Source: JAGFIY01 sp964499285
GTDB lineage: Bacteria; Bacteroidota; Ignavibacteria; Ignavibacteriales; Melioribacteraceae
DNA: 64,000 nucleotides
Reading direction: 5' to 3'
Assembly (NCBI GenBank): GCA_964499285.1
Contig: CAZCLA010000010.1
Location: forward strand, 1-64,000
The notes beneath the pieces were generated by a model that was not told where the DNA came from, ran no database searches, and was given only the letters and a program-made list of their open reading frames with translations. Each line of letters opens with the position of its first letter. Within the stretch, counting starts at the first letter, position 1. The position numbers and the translations under genes are program-made. Positions 62,576-64,000 of the stretch are shown piece by piece.

Positions 62576-63403
62576 TCAGTGGAGCACAAACAAAGAAAAA
62601 TATAAAAACACGATTGGAGAAGAATAAAGTAAAGAATCAAAACGATCGAGAATTCCTCCGTGTCCCGGAATAATATCTGATGAATCTTTCACATTTGCGT
62701 CACGTTTAATTAAGCTCTCAATTAAATCACCTAATTGTCCAAACGACCCGACAATTATTCCAATCGTAATTGCTTGATTCATTGTAATAAAATCGACAAG
62801 TACAGTTTTCATAAAAATCATAGTTGCTATAGAAAAAATAAATCCGGCAACGGCGCCTTCCCAACTTTTTTTCGGACTGACGCGTGGGAAAAGTCTGTGC
62901 TTTCCAAATGCTGTTCCAAGAAAGTATGCGGCTGAATCGCACATCCAAATTGTTATCATCATCGAAATTATTAATAAACCACCATTTTCATATTCATAAC
63001 TAAAACCTGAATACATCTCGCGGATACCAATCAAGGTTGACGAAAATAATCCGATATAAAAAATTCCAAGTAGGGTTGTTCCAAGATTAATTATTGCCGA
63101 TGATTTATCTCTGAACAGTTCATAAAGCAGCAAAAATAGGATTCCAATTAAAACTGAGTAATGAAATGGAAAAAAATCGAAATATGAGTTGATAATCAAA
63201 AAGGCTGTTATCAAAAATCCGAGCACTTTATTTACATAAGCATCTTTGTTTTTTGCCAGGATCGAAAATTCATAAAATGATATAAGCCCGATTCCTAGAG
63301 TGAATGCAAGGAAGTAATATCCACCCAAATAACAAATACCAATGATTAATGGAATAGCAATAATCGAAACAATAATTCTAACGGCTGCATTGTTGAACTT
63401 CAT
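62576..63403 (-). CDS. cdsA: Phosphatidate cytidylyltransferase
   Basis: 275 residues with about seven membrane segments. The C-terminal CDP-diglyceride synthetase signature SLIKRDANVKDSSDIIPGHGGILDRFDSLL is complete. It makes CDP-diacylglycerol from CTP and phosphatidate at the inner membrane, feeding phospholipid synthesis. It lies 12 bp after the zinc-ribbon gene and may be co-transcribed with it. Confidence 0.95.
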   Translation of the reverse strand: MKFNNAAVRIIVSIIAIPLIIGICYLGGYYFLAFTLGIGLISFYEFSILAKNKDAYVNKVLGFLITAFLIINSYFDFFPFHYSVLIGILFLLLYELFRDKSSAIINLGTTLLGIFYIGLFSSTLIGIREMYSGFSYEYENGGLLIISMMITIWMCDSAAYFLGTAFGKHRLFPRVSPKKSWEGAVAGFIFSIATMIFMKTVLVDFITMNQAITIGIIVGSFGQLGDLIESLIKRDANVKDSSDIIPGHGGILDRFDSLLYSSPIVFLYFSLFVLH

Positions 63404-63415
63404 TTATTGAATCCG

Positions 63416-63763
63416 CTATTCTTCTTCATCTTCACTAACTTCAGTTTTATTAATTTCCTCAATTATTTCCAATGCTCGTTCTGCATCTTCTTTTTTAACG
63501 AGAATTTTAATAACAGATAAATCACCGGGAGCGGGAAAGCTCGAATCTTTTTGTCCCCAAATTAGAGATTCTATTTCAGCTCCTTTAAGATTAGCGCTGT
63601 ACATTTCAGCAAGATAATTGTGATCGGTTGTGTGAATAATTATCCAATCTTCGGGATGTACAAGATTTCCCTCAAAGTCTTCCTTTGTTACGAGCTTGGT
63701 TTTACAATCGGGACATTCTTTTATTCCATCAATGTATTCGGATTCACATTTCGGACATATCAT
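63416..63763 (-). CDS. Zinc-ribbon protein with DUF2007-like domain
   Basis: 115 residues. An N-terminal rubredoxin-like zinc ribbon (CPKCESEYIDGIKECPDCKTKL, two CxxC pairs) is followed by a DUF2007-like signal-transducing domain (YLAEMYSANLKGAEIESLIWG ... LVKKEDAERALEIIEE) and an acidic tail. It is separated by 1 bp from the CPBP gene upstream and 12 bp from cdsA downstream. Role unknown. Confidence 0.82.
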   Translation of the reverse strand: MICPKCESEYIDGIKECPDCKTKLVTKEDFEGNLVHPEDWIIIHTTDHNYLAEMYSANLKGAEIESLIWGQKDSSFPAPGDLSVIKILVKKEDAERALEIIEEINKTEVSEDEEE

Positions 63764-63764
63764 T

Positions 63765-64000
63765 TTAACCTCCCTCGATTGTTAAATTTGCTTTAGTATA
63801 ATATTTTTTAATGCCAATTACCAGAAGAATAAAAATAGTCAAAAGTATTAAAAATCCGCCAAAATATGGGATTATGTTATCCACGGGGACCGCTGAATTT
63901 TTCAGCATTTCATCATCTTCAATTATTAAGTAAGCCAGAATGCTGAAAAAATTATTTGCAAAGTGCAAAATAACGGGAATAAAAATAGACTTTGAAATAT
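63765..64000 (-). CDS. CPBP intramembrane metalloprotease, C-terminal part (runs off window)
   Basis: Open on the upstream side to the window end with no stop. The conserved last CPBP motif is visible: SIFIPVILHFANNFFSILA, with the His and Asn that form part of the metal site, then one more membrane helix (IIPYFGGFLILLTIFILLVIG). CPBP proteases (Rce1-like/bacteriocin-processing) cleave membrane substrates. The N-terminal two-thirds, including the EExxxR motif, would lie beyond the window. Confidence 0.72.
   Translation of the reverse strand, partial: ISKSIFIPVILHFANNFFSILAYLIIEDDEMLKNSAVPVDNIIPYFGGFLILLTIFILLVIGIKKYYTKANLTIEGG

Overview
This AT-rich window has the look of a member of the Ignavibacteria (Bacteroidota/Chlorobiota group). 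The strongest clue is the C-terminal tail of the first gene (QNYPNPFNPETTI...), the type IX secretion (T9SS) sorting domain that is abundant in that group. Bacteroidota-type families (DUF4175, DUF4159, PdxB, a TonB receptor paired with YfiR, FHS, DUF438/hemerythrin, DUF3109) and pilin-like proteins beginning MGQQQ agree with it. The assignment is inference from gene content, not a phylogeny. Two runs of exactly 100 N (50548-50647 and 53314-53413) are scaffold gaps, so this is a draft assembly.

Layout. 1-2.7 kb: a secreted repeat protein bracketed by two copies of a palindrome-bearing repeat, with REP-like palindromes on its 3' side. 2.7-8.5 kb: housekeeping genes (DUF971, prohibitin-like SPFH protein, pyrimidine-nucleoside phosphorylase, peptidase T, acyl-CoA synthetase). 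8.5-15.8 kb, minus strand: a sensory operon of TonB receptor, YfiR-like periplasmic protein, histidine kinase, lone receiver and hybrid kinase. 16-21.2 kb: DUF4175, DUF4159 and pdxB. 21.2-24.8 kb: DUF2723 membrane protein and aspS.

25-42.2 kb is the most distinctive region. Two pilin-like proteins whose hydrophobic helix starts almost at the initiator Met are followed by PilC, PilB, PilT, a PilM/PilN (GspL-like) fusion, a PilO/PilP-like protein and a short secretin. The operon then runs without a break into a receiver, a giant hybrid kinase carrying two degenerate receivers and a REC-DHp protein lacking an ATPase domain. A convergent kinase/sigma54-activator pair and another receiver follow. 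Twin TTACCGGTAA palindromes lie upstream of the first pilin. I see no prepilin peptidase in the window. This looks like a type IV pilus-like machine with atypical pilins, coupled to a dedicated phosphorelay and perhaps to sigma54; rpoN lies about 18 kb away in the same window.

42.2-53 kb: tRNA-Lys, membrane proteins, formate-THF ligase, an epimerase-like oxidoreductase, glycerate kinase, a threonine/serine dehydratase with a TetR regulator, a TPR membrane protein interrupted by a gap, and a hemerythrin/PAS protein with a DUF1858 partner. 53-64 kb: valS (interrupted by the second gap), a HAD phosphatase lipoprotein, a tight run DUF3109-rpoN-ICMT-hslV-hslU, an SDR enzyme, a heme protein of the DUF3365 family, cdsA, a zinc-ribbon protein, and the C-terminus of a CPBP-type membrane protease running off the window end.
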